A DNA stretch of 64,000 nucleotides, from positions 1,922,001 through 1,986,000 of the forward strand of contig NZ_CP106736.1 of assembly GCF_030035605.1 (NCBI RefSeq). Reading direction: 5' to 3'. The first letter of the stretch is position 1. Each line of letters opens with the position of its first letter. Under the pieces are notes generated by a model, which did no database searches, was not told the origin of the DNA, and saw nothing but the letters and a program-made list of their open reading frames with translations. Positions 53,424 through 62,384 of the stretch are shown here, in pieces. A program made the position numbers and the translations under genes. The DNA comes from Silvimonas soli (GTDB taxonomy: Bacteria > Pseudomonadota > Gammaproteobacteria > Burkholderiales > Chitinibacteraceae).

Positions 53424-54053
53424 TCATCTCGCCACAATCAACCTCACCCCTAACCCCACAAAAATCGTCCCCGCAATACGATCCAGCCACAACCCAGCCC
53501 GTGGCCGGCGATTCAGCCACTGCCCTACCGCACCAGAAAAATATCCCAACAATCCAAACAACACCGCCGCCTGCGCGGTAAATACCAGTCCGAGCTGCGC
53601 GGTCTGCCAGCCCACTGCGCCGTGAGCGGTCACTACGAATTGCGGCAGAAACGCCAGAAAGAACAGCACCACCTTGGGATTAATGGCATTGGCAAACAAG
53701 CCTTTGGCAAACAGCTTGCGCAACGATTCGTCCGCTGCCCGGCCATCGGCTACGCGGGCGCCGCCGCTGCTGCGCAAAGCCTGAATACCCAGCCAGACCA
53801 GATACAAGCCTCCACTCACCTTGAGTGCCGTGAACGCAATGGGCGATGCCGCGATCAGCGCACTGATTCCCACAGCCGCCAGCACGGTATGACTCAGACA
53901 ACCCAAGGCGCAACCCAGACCAAACACCATGCCGCGTTTGCGCCCGCGCGAGATGCCAATGCCCAGCACCATCAGGTTGTCCGGGCCGGGGGATACGGTG
54001 ATGAGCATGGCGGCGGCCAGAAAGCCAAAAAACTGTTCGGGTGCGAGCAGCAT
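53424..54053 (-). CDS. LysE/RhtB-family amino-acid exporter
   Basis: A 209-residue inner-membrane exporter with six predicted helices. ITVSPGPDNLMVLGIGISRGRKRGMVFGLG is the LysE-family signature, followed by YLVWLGIQALR and NPKVVLFFLAFLPQFV. ATG 54053 gives the usual start; an in-frame ATG at 54074 is possible and neither has a strong ribosome site. Confidence 0.9.
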   Translation of the reverse strand: MLLAPEQFFGFLAAAMLITVSPGPDNLMVLGIGISRGRKRGMVFGLGCALGCLSHTVLAAVGISALIAASPIAFTALKVSGGLYLVWLGIQALRSSGGARVADGRAADESLRKLFAKGLFANAINPKVVLFFLAFLPQFVVTAHGAVGWQTAQLGLVFTAQAAVLFGLLGYFSGAVGQWLNRRPRAGLWLDRIAGTIFVGLGVRLIVAR

Positions 54054-54218
54054 ATAAAGTCTTTTTTGATACATGGGAATGACTCATCTTACGTCGCCAC
54101 GGCTGACGGCGAAACTGCTGGTGCCATACCCCTCTGGTCAGGCGGAAAGTGCATCAACGCTGCCCGCCGCCATCAACTACAGGCATAATTCGCATTTTTG
54201 CCAGCGCAGGGATGCCCC

Positions 54219-55097
54219 ATGACCGGACTGACGACCACCAACCTGAAAAGCCTGAAGAAAATCTACTCCGGCAAAGTACGCGATCTGTACGAGATTGATG
54301 ACCAGCGCATGCTGATGATCGCCACCGATCGCCTGTCCGCGTTTGATGTGATCCTGGCCGAGCCGATCCCGGAAAAGGGCAAGATCCTGACCGCCATTTC
54401 CAATTTCTGGTTCGACAAATTCAAAGGTCTGGTGCCCAGCCACTTCACCGGCGAGCAACCGGAAGACGTCGTCAGTGCGGAAGATCTGCCGCAAGTTCAA
54501 GGCCGCGCCGTGGTGTGCAAGCGCCTGAAGCCGGTGCCGGTTGAAGCCGTGGTGCGCGGCTATATCGTGGGTGGCGGCTGGAAAGACTACCAGGCTACTG
54601 GCATAGTCAGCGGCGTGAAGCTGCCTGCAGGCCTGCAGGAAGCCGACAAGCTGCCTGAACCCATTTTCACCCCGTCGACCAAAGCGGCGATTGGTGACCA
54701 TGACGAACCCATCTCGTTTGAACAGTGCGAACAACTGATCGGCGCCGATCTGGCGGCGCAAGTCCGCGACACCGCCATCCGCCTGTACAAGACGGCATCC
54801 GAATTCGCCGCCACCCGCGGCATCATCATTGCTGACACCAAATTTGAGTTCGGCCTGGATGAAAATGGCACTCTGACGCTGATGGACGAAGCGTTGACGC
54901 CGGATTCCAGCCGTTTCTGGCCTGCCGACCAGTACAAGCCTGGCAGCAACCCGCCCAGCTACGACAAGCAGTTTGTGCGCGACTGGCTGGAAACCACTGG
55001 CTGGAACAAAACGCCACCCGCACCGGCACTGCCGCTGGAAGTGGCAGAACGCACTGCCGCCAAATATCGCGAGGCGCTGGAAAAACTCACCGGCTGA
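54219..55097 (+). CDS. purC: SAICAR synthase
   Basis: A 292-residue enzyme joining CAIR and aspartate in purine synthesis. KKIYSGKVRDLYEIDDQRMLMIATDRLSAFDVI, VEAVVRGYIVGGGWKDY, TKFEFGLDENG and DEALTPDSSRFW are PurC signatures of the longer bacterial type. ATG 54219 follows CAGGGATGCCCC. It works downstream of the PurE/PurK pair encoded at 60-62 kb. Confidence 0.96.
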   Translation: MTGLTTTNLKSLKKIYSGKVRDLYEIDDQRMLMIATDRLSAFDVILAEPIPEKGKILTAISNFWFDKFKGLVPSHFTGEQPEDVVSAEDLPQVQGRAVVCKRLKPVPVEAVVRGYIVGGGWKDYQATGIVSGVKLPAGLQEADKLPEPIFTPSTKAAIGDHDEPISFEQCEQLIGADLAAQVRDTAIRLYKTASEFAATRGIIIADTKFEFGLDENGTLTLMDEALTPDSSRFWPADQYKPGSNPPSYDKQFVRDWLETTGWNKTPPAPALPLEVAERTAAKYREALEKLTG

Positions 55098-55122
55098 TCA
55101 CCGGTGTCACATTGTTGTAAAT

Positions 55123-55150
55123 ACAAAGGGCCCACAGTGGCCCTTTGTTG
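55123..55150 (+). terminator. Intrinsic terminator of purC
   Basis: Stem ACAAAGGGCC / GGCCCTTTGT (10 bp) with loop CACAGT, then TGTTTG. Confidence 0.85.
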
Positions 55151-55370
55151 TTTGTCTGCATTGCGCCGCACAAAAAAAGTTGTCCAAGCGCAATAAATTC
55201 AGCTATTTCTGAGAACTAGTTGTCCGATTAGGTCAAGAATGTCGCTCGGCAGGTTTGTCGGGCCGGATGGTTGCAGTGGATTTAACCATTCTGCATAAAT
55301 AACACCCCTGAAACCAGGCAAGCAGGTAAGTTAGAGCACTTGCGAAACGAGATTTCAAGAAAAGGCTTCT

Positions 55371-55988
55371 ATGTATCGCGGCGAACGATTCAATGGTTAC
55401 AGCCATTTGGCCGGTGCGATTCTTTCGGTCATCGGCTTGGTGTTGCTGATTGTTTATTCCAGCATGCATAGCGATGCCTGGAAGGTGGTCAGCACCGCTG
55501 TTTACGGCAGCACGCTGGTGTTGCTGTACACCATCTCAACCCTCTATCACAGCCTGCATGGCAAGGCCAAAGCGGTATTCCAGAAGCTGGATCACTGCGC
55601 CATTTACCTGCTGATAGCCGGGAGCTACACGCCGTTTGCGCTGGTCACCTTGCGCGGACCGTGGGGCTGGACGCTATTTGGCGTGAACTGGGCTCTGGCG
55701 GTGATTGGCATCGTGCAGGAAATCCTGATCGGCAAGCGCACCCGACTGTTCTCCATGCTGATTTACGTGGCCATGGGCTGGATGGTGGTGTTTGCCCTCG
55801 AACCGCTGATGGCGGCGCTACCTATCGTTGGTTTTTACTGGCTGGCAGCGGGCGGCATCATCTACACCGTGGGGATTGTGTTCTTTCTGTTCGACGAGAA
55901 GGTCAAACACTTTCACGGCATCTGGCACATGTTTGTGCTGGCGGGCAGCGCGTGCCAGTTTGTGAGTATTTTGGGATATGTGAAGTAA
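55371..55988 (+). CDS. Hemolysin III / PAQR-family membrane protein
   Basis: A 205-residue protein with seven predicted helices. Metal-site motifs of the PAQR/HlyIII family are in place: ISTLYHSLHG, KLDHCAIYLLIAGSYTPF and HFHGIWHMFVLAGS. Function in bacteria is uncertain; YqfA in E. coli is a relative. ATG 55371 starts MYRGERFNGYSHL. The 280-bp gap upstream shows no gene. Confidence 0.9.
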   Translation: MYRGERFNGYSHLAGAILSVIGLVLLIVYSSMHSDAWKVVSTAVYGSTLVLLYTISTLYHSLHGKAKAVFQKLDHCAIYLLIAGSYTPFALVTLRGPWGWTLFGVNWALAVIGIVQEILIGKRTRLFSMLIYVAMGWMVVFALEPLMAALPIVGFYWLAAGGIIYTVGIVFFLFDEKVKHFHGIWHMFVLAGSACQFVSILGYVK

Positions 55989-56051
55989 GAACCTAATGGT
56001 AACGGCGGGCTTCACCGGCCCTGCGAAGCGGGCTTTACCAGGCTGGTGTCC

Positions 56052-56072
56052 GTAGGGCGGATGAAACCCGCC
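56052..56072 (+). repeat. REP-like sequence, GTAGGGCGGGT family
   Basis: GTAGGGCGGATGAAACCCGCC: GTAG foot with GGCGGAT/ACCCGCC near-perfect stem, between hemolysin III and maf genes. Confidence 0.5.
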
Positions 56073-56152
56073 GTAATGCTCTGTGATAGATCACGGGGTG
56101 GATTTGGACGGGGATGGCTACGCGCATCCACCCCACACAACGACGGCCCCAC

Positions 56153-56749
56153 TCACAGCGCCAGCAACCCCATCCCGTATTTGCCCAGCAGCACCGCAGT
56201 TTCATGCAGCGGCAAGCCCATTACGCCGGTAAAGCTGCCCTCCAGCCGCGAGACAAACAAGCCACCACCGCCCTGAATGCCATACGCCCCGGCTTTATCC
56301 ATCGGTTCGCCGCTGGCTACATAAGCGGCAATTTGCGCTTCAGTCAGTTTGGCAAAATGCACCACGCTCACTGACAACGCCACCTCCACGCCTCCAGCAT
56401 GGCGCAGGCCAAGACTGGTCAGCACTTCGTGACTGGAGCCGGATAGGTCCCGCAGCATGCGCGTGGCATCCGTGGCATTTTCCGGCTTGCCCAGGATGTA
56501 CTCACCCAGCACCACGGTCGTATCCGCAGCCAGCACCGGGCGCACCGGTAACCCTTGTTTGACCATCGCCGCCCAGCCGCTTTCCGCTTTGTCATGCGCG
56601 AGCCGTAATACGTAATCACGCGGATTTTCGCCTGGCAGCGGCGTTTCATCCACCGGCGCGGCGATGCGTTCAAATATCACGCCTACTTGCGTCAGCAGTT
56701 CTTTGCGGCGCGGGCTGGCGGAGGCGAGGTACAAGTCAATATCAATCAT
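56153..56749 (-). CDS. Maf-family nucleoside-triphosphate pyrophosphatase
   Basis: A 198-residue Maf/YhdE-type enzyme that clears dTTP/UTP or modified nucleotides. YLASASPRRKELLTQVG is the Maf signature with Ser and Arg of the active site; LAADTTVVLGEYILGKP and KAGAYGIQGGGGLFV follow. 35 bp downstream of rlmH on the same strand, a common pairing. Confidence 0.93.
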   Translation of the reverse strand: MIDIDLYLASASPRRKELLTQVGVIFERIAAPVDETPLPGENPRDYVLRLAHDKAESGWAAMVKQGLPVRPVLAADTTVVLGEYILGKPENATDATRMLRDLSGSSHEVLTSLGLRHAGGVEVALSVSVVHFAKLTEAQIAAYVASGEPMDKAGAYGIQGGGGLFVSRLEGSFTGVMGLPLHETAVLLGKYGMGLLAL

Positions 56750-56784
56750 ATGATCAGATTCTTTGATGGGTTTACCCGAACCAC

Positions 56785-57255
56785 TTATTCGCGGTGATAC
56801 GGGTGGTTATGCAAAATGGAATACGCCCGGTACAGCTGTTCGGCCAGCAACACCCGCACCATACCGTGCGGCAAAGTCAGGGCAGACAATTGCAGTAACT
56901 GGTCGGCGCGCTTTTTAACAGATGGGTCCAGCCCGTCGGTGCCGCCGATGATAAACACCGCATCGCGACCATCGGTGTGCCAGTCTTTCATTTGCTCGGC
57001 CAGCTTCATGGTGGTCCAGTTGGCGCCGCGTTCATCCAGCGCAAACACGCGTGCACCTTGCGGAATGGCGGCCAGAATGCGCCCGGCCTCTTCTTCCATC
57101 ACCTGTTGTGGCGTGCGTCCGCCCGAGCGTTTATCCGGTTTGAGTTCAACCAGACTGATCGCGAACTCGCGCGGCATGCGTTTGACGTATTCGCCAAAGC
57201 CGTCTTCGATCCAGCCGGGCATTTTGTGCCCGACGGCAATGATGATGAGTTTCAT
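56785..57255 (-). CDS. rlmH: 23S rRNA (pseudouridine1915-N3)-methyltransferase
   Basis: A 156-residue SPOUT methyltransferase. Typical parts: MKLIIIAVGHKMPGWIEDGFGEYVKRMPRE, FALDERGANWTT, FIIGGTDGLDPSV and the knot region LSALTLPHGMVRVLLAEQLYRAYSILHNHPYHRE. It methylates the large ribosomal subunit at helix 69. The usual upstream rsfS is absent; a pseudouridine synthase is divergent. Confidence 0.96.
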   Translation of the reverse strand: MKLIIIAVGHKMPGWIEDGFGEYVKRMPREFAISLVELKPDKRSGGRTPQQVMEEEAGRILAAIPQGARVFALDERGANWTTMKLAEQMKDWHTDGRDAVFIIGGTDGLDPSVKKRADQLLQLSALTLPHGMVRVLLAEQLYRAYSILHNHPYHRE

Positions 57256-57312
57256 GGCGTTTCAAGGTATATATGTTGGGTCGAACTTTACCCGCAAGCC
57301 GCCCAGACCGAA

Positions 57313-58038
57313 ATGGCCGATGTTGATCATGCTCTGCACTGCGCCGATCCTGCGCAGTTATCCACCCTGTTTACCCACGCTGATTTTCTGGTGATCTACA
57401 AGCCACCTGGCATGAGTTTTCATCGGGAAGGCGACGAGCCGGGCGTTATGGATATCCTGCGCCAGCAGCAGGATGGTCCGTTGTTTCCACTACACCGGCT
57501 GGATCGCATTACCTCTGGCTTGCTACTGATCGCCCGCAATGAGAACGCCGCACGCGAGTTTGGCGAGATGTTTGCCTCACGCCAGCTGGAAAAATTCTAT
57601 CTGGCACTCTCTTCACGCAAGCCGCTCAAAAAGCAGGGCACCATCGCCGGTGGCATGCAGTCCGGGCGCGGCGGTAACTGGCTGCTGACCCGCGATACCG
57701 CCAACCATGCCGTCACCCAGTTTTTCAGCTACGGCTTGGGTAACGGCTTGCGCGGCTTTCTGCTGCGCCCGCGCACGGGTCGCACTCACCAGTTGCGGGT
57801 GGCGCTCAAAAGCTTGTCAGCACCGATTCTGGGCGATATTCGTTACGGTGGTGAGGCGGCTGATCGTGGTTATCTGCATGCCTTTGCCCTGCGCTTTACC
57901 TGGCAAAACCAGAGTTGGGCGTTTCGGCTATTGCCACAGTCTGGCGAACATTGGCCACAGCAGTGGCCATTACTGGCGCAGCCCGATCTGCAGGCACCGT
58001 GGAATTTGCCCTGGCCCGCAGCCAAAACAGATAAATAA
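57313..58038 (+). CDS. RluA-family pseudouridine synthase
   Basis: A 241-residue synthase without an S4 domain. Motif I-like FLVIYKPPGMSFHRE, the catalytic Asp in LHRLDRITSGLLLIARN, KFYLAL and RPRTGRTHQLRVAL are the RluA-family set. It resembles the small subgroup that acts on rRNA or tRNA of unknown position. ATG 57313 chosen; the frame is open far upstream over rlmH, which is an artefact of the opposite strand. Confidence 0.88.
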   Translation: MADVDHALHCADPAQLSTLFTHADFLVIYKPPGMSFHREGDEPGVMDILRQQQDGPLFPLHRLDRITSGLLLIARNENAAREFGEMFASRQLEKFYLALSSRKPLKKQGTIAGGMQSGRGGNWLLTRDTANHAVTQFFSYGLGNGLRGFLLRPRTGRTHQLRVALKSLSAPILGDIRYGGEAADRGYLHAFALRFTWQNQSWAFRLLPQSGEHWPQQWPLLAQPDLQAPWNLPWPAAKTDK

Positions 58039-58499
58039 TCGTCAGATTAAAGTCAGCAATTCTGCCAACCGGCTGCAGTGGCCAGGTCAGCGGTGTGCTT
58101 TGCCGTGCGTAACTCCGCTACCATCGGCTCACTGCTCGCAAAAGACGGGTAGACAAGAGATTGACGAGGATGAAACACGATGCAATGGATCCGGCCTTCT
58201 GCCTTATCCGCGCTATCGGCTGCGCCAAATGCAGCCCACTCCTGCGCGGCATACCCCACATGCCACACCGAACGCGTGCATGCGTCCGCAAGCATAGTCA
58301 GTTACAACACCAGATACCATCAGCCATGTGTCAGTGCACGCCATCAGGTGAGCATTTACTAATCCCTTGCCTGACGCCAGGCGATGCTGCGCCATGGCTC
58401 GCTTACCTGTTCCAGAAAACACCAAATTCCCGCTGTCTGATCAATTGAGTTTCACGGTTTCACCGTAGTGGTAGTAGCAGTGCTGTACGCGCCCACCTT
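58039..58499 (+). other. Intergenic region ending at an orphan terminator
   Basis: A 460-bp stretch after the pseudouridine synthase with no convincing protein. Short frames at about 58161-58448 lack family features. A strong plus-strand terminator at its end suggests a transcript that may be non-coding. Confidence 0.4.
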
Positions 58500-58528
58500 G
58501 CGGCCCCTTCATGGGGCCGCCTTTTTTT
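58500..58528 (+). terminator. Strong intrinsic terminator
   Basis: GCGGCCCC / GGGGCCGC stem (8 bp) with loop TTCAT and seven Ts. The nearest upstream plus-strand gene ends 460 bp away. Confidence 0.9.
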
Positions 58529-58556
58529 GGGAGAGCACAGTTTGACGGCATGAACC

Positions 58557-59561
58557 TCAGGAGAAAATCATCCCGGCATAAGGCTTGTTCCGGCAGGCCG
58601 CAAGACGGCTGGCGAGATCGCCCACATGCAGTTCCAGTTGATGCCCATCCGGGTCCAGAAAGTAGAACGATTCACCCTCGCTGCGATTCGCCTTCCACTC
58701 CCGAGCGCCACAGGCCAGCACGCGCTGGCTCAGTTCGGCAAATTGCGCAGCGGCAACGCCAAACGCGATATGTGTGTAATCCGGGCTGGCTGAATGAATT
58801 CGCGCCGGGTCTAGTGACAAACACAGCCATTGCGCGCCGACGGTGAGATACGCGCCGCCATCCCACTGCGCATGCAATTGCGCGCCCAGGCCAGCCACAT
58901 AAAACCGCACCGCGCGATTCACATCACCCACGGCCAGTGTCAGGTGATTCAAACCGGTAGCCGCAGCAGGTGCGTCGGCCGTTTGCATGGCATGAGCCAG
59001 TTCCGCTTCACCGCGTGCAGCCAGCGCACGTGCCACTTTGGCTTGATCTACCAGGGGGCGATTCTGCGAGAGTTTGAACTTGCCTTCCCACCGGTCAACC
59101 CGAATCTCGAACGCCACGATATGCGTGGACAGCTTTTCGACATAAGCCGGTGGCATCAGCTCGGCAGACAGCGGCGCGGCTTCGTAACTGCCAATGAGCG
59201 CCGCCAGTGTAGATGCCGGATCATCCAGCAAGCTCACCGTTCCCGCGGCATGCACCGCTATGTAATTCCACGTTGGCACGGCCGGGCCAGTAGCGTACCA
59301 GGTTGGCGAAATATATCCGTGTGGGCCGTGGAAGATCACCAGAACCTGCGCATCGTCAGACCAGGCCTGCCAGTGTGGATTGATCCGTGCCACGTGGCCT
59401 TGCAGTCGATCACCGTCAGCACCGGTATGCAAGACCAGTGGCACATGACTGGCGTAAGGCATGCCATCGACCGTACTGATGACGGTGGCAAAGGCGTGCG
59501 CCCGCACAAAGTCGTGGATGGATTGAGTCTCGGTGGCCGAAAAATGGCTGGGAATATACAT
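58557..59561 (-). CDS. PaiB-FosA fusion protein
   Basis: A 334-residue two-domain protein. Residues 1-190 are a complete PaiB (FMN-binding split-barrel) domain: MYIPSHF, VLHTGADGDRLQGHVARINPHW, HGPHGYISPTWY, VPTWNYIAVHAAG and WEGKFKLSQNRP. Residues 203-334 are a complete FosA-type glutathione transferase: NHLTLAV, DYTHIAFG, REWKANRSEGESFYFLDPDGHQLELHVGDL and the NKPYAGM end. Metal ligands His206, His264 and Glu310, Thr208 and the K+ loop Lys290/Ser294 are kept. ATG 59561 chosen. Fosfomycin inactivation is plausible but not shown. Confidence 0.9.
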   Translation of the reverse strand: MYIPSHFSATETQSIHDFVRAHAFATVISTVDGMPYASHVPLVLHTGADGDRLQGHVARINPHWQAWSDDAQVLVIFHGPHGYISPTWYATGPAVPTWNYIAVHAAGTVSLLDDPASTLAALIGSYEAAPLSAELMPPAYVEKLSTHIVAFEIRVDRWEGKFKLSQNRPLVDQAKVARALAARGEAELAHAMQTADAPAAATGLNHLTLAVGDVNRAVRFYVAGLGAQLHAQWDGGAYLTVGAQWLCLSLDPARIHSASPDYTHIAFGVAAAQFAELSQRVLACGAREWKANRSEGESFYFLDPDGHQLELHVGDLASRLAACRNKPYAGMIFS

Positions 59562-59643
59562 GGCGGGTACTGGGCAAAGGTGAACCGGCATCGTGCCACG
59601 CCAGGCCCGGTGCGGCTAGTGACGCCCAGCGAGGGGCTCTCGG

Positions 59644-60327
59644 CTAGAGGTGCTTGCTGGCTTCGCGAATCGACAACGGCGATAACCGCTCCGCATGCTG
59701 CTGCACAAACGCCCGGATGATATCCGGATCAGTCCACGCGTGTTCGCGCAGACCCCAGCCTATGGCTTTGCGGATAAAGAAATCGGTATCGGCCGCATTG
59801 GCCAGGCAGGCGTGAAACAACCGTGATACGTCGGTGCTGGCTTTCCAGTGCAACTGATAAATGATGGCCGTACGGCGCAGCCACAGGTTCTCGGCGAGTA
59901 CCAGTTGATCGATTTGCGGGATGAGCTCTGGATGGCGCAACACCAGTCCACCAATAATGCGACCAGCCAAGGTATCTACCGAATCCCACCAGGATTTGGT
60001 CACCACCAGCGCCAGCAGACGCGGCAAGGCGACGGGCGTGAGCGCTTTTGCGCAGGCGGCCAGCAGATCACAAGCGGCGTATTGGTATTCGCGCTCGGGT
60101 TGCGCCCACAACGCATCGGCCAGATCAAGCAAAGCCGCCTCGGCCAACGCTTGGCGCGCTTCTTTCTCTAGCGGTTTGGTCAGGATGCGCCGCTGCGGCG
60201 TTGCGACACCCAGATATGCAAAATGGCCGCGCATATACGCGACCATTTGTGGGGCTCGCAGCGGATCAGCTGCCGGTGCCAGCACCGCAACATAGCGCTC
60301 AAGCCATGCTGCGGTGGTCTCTGTCAC
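59644..60327 (-). CDS. AlkD-like DNA alkylation repair protein
   Basis: A 227-residue HEAT-repeat glycosylase-type protein. MRGHFAYLGVATPQRR is the N-terminal hallmark; TKSWWDSVDTLAGRIIG, LRRTAIIYQL and FFIRKAIGWGLREHAWTDPD carry the family's aromatic and acidic residues. The GTG at 60327 overlaps the purK stop (GTGA) with AAGGA upstream, so it is translated with purK. It removes N3/N7-alkylated purines in known relatives. Confidence 0.9.
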   Translation of the reverse strand: MTETTAAWLERYVAVLAPAADPLRAPQMVAYMRGHFAYLGVATPQRRILTKPLEKEARQALAEAALLDLADALWAQPEREYQYAACDLLAACAKALTPVALPRLLALVVTKSWWDSVDTLAGRIIGGLVLRHPELIPQIDQLVLAENLWLRRTAIIYQLHWKASTDVSRLFHACLANAADTDFFIRKAIGWGLREHAWTDPDIIRAFVQQHAERLSPLSIREASKHL

Positions 60328-61463
60328 AGCGTGTCCTTGATGGCCACGGCTTGTTCCAGTGCGGCGTCGGGCGTGTCGGCCAGCACGTTGAAGTGACCCA
60401 TCTTGCGGCCAATGCGCGCTTCTTTCTTGCCGTACAAATGCAGCTTGGTATTGGGTGCGGTCAGCAGTACTTCCCAATGCGGCTCGGCGTTGTTCTCGCC
60501 CCAGCTATCGCCCAGCAAGTTGACCATGACTACCGGGCGCAGCAAATCCGGGCGGCCAGGATACAAGCCGCACATGGCGCGCACTTGTTGTTCAAACTGG
60601 CTGGTGACGGTGGCGTCCAGCGTGTAGTGACCGGAGTTGTGCGGGCGCGGCGCCATTTCGTTGATCACCAGGCGATCGCCTTCCAGCACAAAGAACTCCA
60701 CCGCCAGCACGCCAACGTAATCGAGTTTTTCTACCAGTTGCAGCGCCATGCTTCGCGCCTTGTCGAGCAAGGCCTGGCTGATGCGGGCCGGGACAATCGA
60801 GATGTCCAGAATGCCATTCACGTGCTGGTTTTCCGCCACCGGGAAGCAGGCTGCTTCGCCGGCACAGGTACGGGTGACAATGGCCGAAACCTCTGCCACC
60901 AGCGGCAGCATTTTCTCCAGCACGCAGGCCTGATGCTTCATGTTGGACATGGCGAGGCGCGCTTCTTCAGCGCTGTTGACGCGGACCTGGCCTTTGCCGT
61001 CATAACCCATACGCGCTGTTTTCAGAATACCGGGCAGGTAAGGTGACAAATCACCCGCCAGATCACCCGCGTTATTCACCGCCAGAAATGGCGCGGTATC
61101 CAGACCCGCACCACGAATAAAGGTTTTCTCCGCGATGCGGTCTTGCGCAATGGCGACTGATTCACCCGATGGGCTGACCGGCACGCCTTGCTGCGCCAGC
61201 CAACGCATGCTGTCGGCGTTGACGTTCTCGAATTCGGTGGTAACGGCGGCACAGGTCTGAGCCAGTTGCGCCAGCGCTTGCGGATCAGTGTACGGACGGG
61301 CGATGTGGATGTCGGCGAAGTCTGCCGCGGGGGAATGTGGGTCCGGATCAAGCACGGTGACTTGATAGCCCATGGTTTTGGCAGCGACTGTAAACATGCG
61401 GCCAAGCTGGCCACCACCCAGAATACCCAACATCGCGGGTGGAAGAATCGGCTTGATCGCCAT
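60324..61463 (-). CDS. purK: N5-carboxyaminoimidazole ribonucleotide synthase
   Basis: A 379-residue ATP-grasp enzyme making N5-CAIR from AIR, ATP and bicarbonate. LGILGGGQLGRMFTVAAKTMG, TEFENV, ARMGYDGKGQ, VLAVEFFVL and EMAPRPHNSGHYT are PurK signatures. ATG 61463 follows AAAAGGACTG. It lies five bases after a small membrane-protein gene and overlaps the alkD-like gene. Confidence 0.96.
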   Translation of the reverse strand: MAIKPILPPAMLGILGGGQLGRMFTVAAKTMGYQVTVLDPDPHSPAADFADIHIARPYTDPQALAQLAQTCAAVTTEFENVNADSMRWLAQQGVPVSPSGESVAIAQDRIAEKTFIRGAGLDTAPFLAVNNAGDLAGDLSPYLPGILKTARMGYDGKGQVRVNSAEEARLAMSNMKHQACVLEKMLPLVAEVSAIVTRTCAGEAACFPVAENQHVNGILDISIVPARISQALLDKARSMALQLVEKLDYVGVLAVEFFVLEGDRLVINEMAPRPHNSGHYTLDATVTSQFEQQVRAMCGLYPGRPDLLRPVVMVNLLGDSWGENNAEPHWEVLLTAPNTKLHLYGKKEARIGRKMGHFNVLADTPDAALEQAVAIKDTL

Positions 61464-61468
61464 TATTT

Positions 61469-61735
61469 TCAGTCCTTTTCTCGTTTTGCTTTGAGGATTT
61501 GCAACTGCGCAAAGCCCCATAAGGCCAGTCCATAGACAAAACCGGCCGTCAAACCCAATGGAAACGTGTGTAACAGCCCCGAAATAGGGTCTTTGCTAAT
61601 ACCATTTAGCGTACGCACTAAATACAACAGCGCACTGGTCGGAACACCCCAACACACTACGCCACGCCACAGCACACAGCGCCACCAGCCGCCGGAAACG
61701 ACAGCCTGGTAGCGTGCCAACTCATCCTGATTCAT
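61469..61735 (-). CDS. Small membrane protein between purE and purK, unknown
   Basis: An 88-residue protein with two predicted membrane helices (about 18-40 and 55-78) and a basic C-terminal tail QILKAKREKD. Its ATG overlaps the purE stop (ATGA) and it ends five bases before purK, so it is embedded in the purine operon. No family recognised. Confidence 0.78.
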   Translation of the reverse strand: MNQDELARYQAVVSGGWWRCVLWRGVVCWGVPTSALLYLVRTLNGISKDPISGLLHTFPLGLTAGFVYGLALWGFAQLQILKAKREKD

Positions 61736-62217
61736 ACCTCTGGCAGCGTCATATCCAGCACGGTACGTTCCTGGCGCATGCGGAACTGATCCAGTTTCTC
61801 GGCCAGTTCAGGGTTTTCAGCAGCCAGAATGGCCACCGCAAACAGACCCGCATTGGCCGCACCGGCCTCACCAATGGCAAAGGTGGCGACCGGCACACCT
61901 TTAGGCATTTGAACGATAGACAATAAAGAGTCTTCGCCGCGCAAATACTTGGATGGCACGGGCACGCCCAGCACTGGAACCGTTGTCTTTGCTGCAATCA
62001 TGCCCGGCAAATGGGCGGCGCCACCAGCACCGGCAATGATGCATTTCAGCCCGCGCGACCTGGCGGTTTCTGCGTATTCAAACATCAGATCCGGCGTACG
62101 GTGCGCCGAGACCACTTTGCATTCAAACTCGATGCCAAATGCTTTGAGCTGCTCGGCGGCCTGACGCATGACGTCCCAGTCGCTATTGCTGCCCATGACT
62201 ACGCCAACTTGCGCCAT
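61732..62217 (-). CDS. purE: N5-CAIR mutase
   Basis: A 161-residue class I PurE that converts N5-CAIR to CAIR. GVVMGSNSDWDVM, SAHRTPDLMFEYAETA and AGAGGAAHLPGMIAAKTTVPVLGVPV are the signatures with the catalytic His. First gene of purE-orf-purK-alkD. Confidence 0.96.
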   Translation of the reverse strand: MAQVGVVMGSNSDWDVMRQAAEQLKAFGIEFECKVVSAHRTPDLMFEYAETARSRGLKCIIAGAGGAAHLPGMIAAKTTVPVLGVPVPSKYLRGEDSLLSIVQMPKGVPVATFAIGEAGAANAGLFAVAILAAENPELAEKLDQFRMRQERTVLDMTLPEV

Positions 62218-62384
62218 GCGATATCACTCACGGGAAAAACACCAAATCTTACCGAAGAAAGGGGGCATGCTGCCAATTGCCATTGGTCAGTGTGCGCTGA
62301 AATACGCAATAAAAGACAGCAAGCCGGGGCGAGAAACCAAAAATCACAATTTTATTAAACAGTCAATAATTAGATCGCGATAAT

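Noticed and set aside
58161..58448. Short cysteine-containing frames between the pseudouridine synthase and the orphan terminator
   Set aside because: No clear ribosome site, signal peptide or homology; kept only as a possible transcript.
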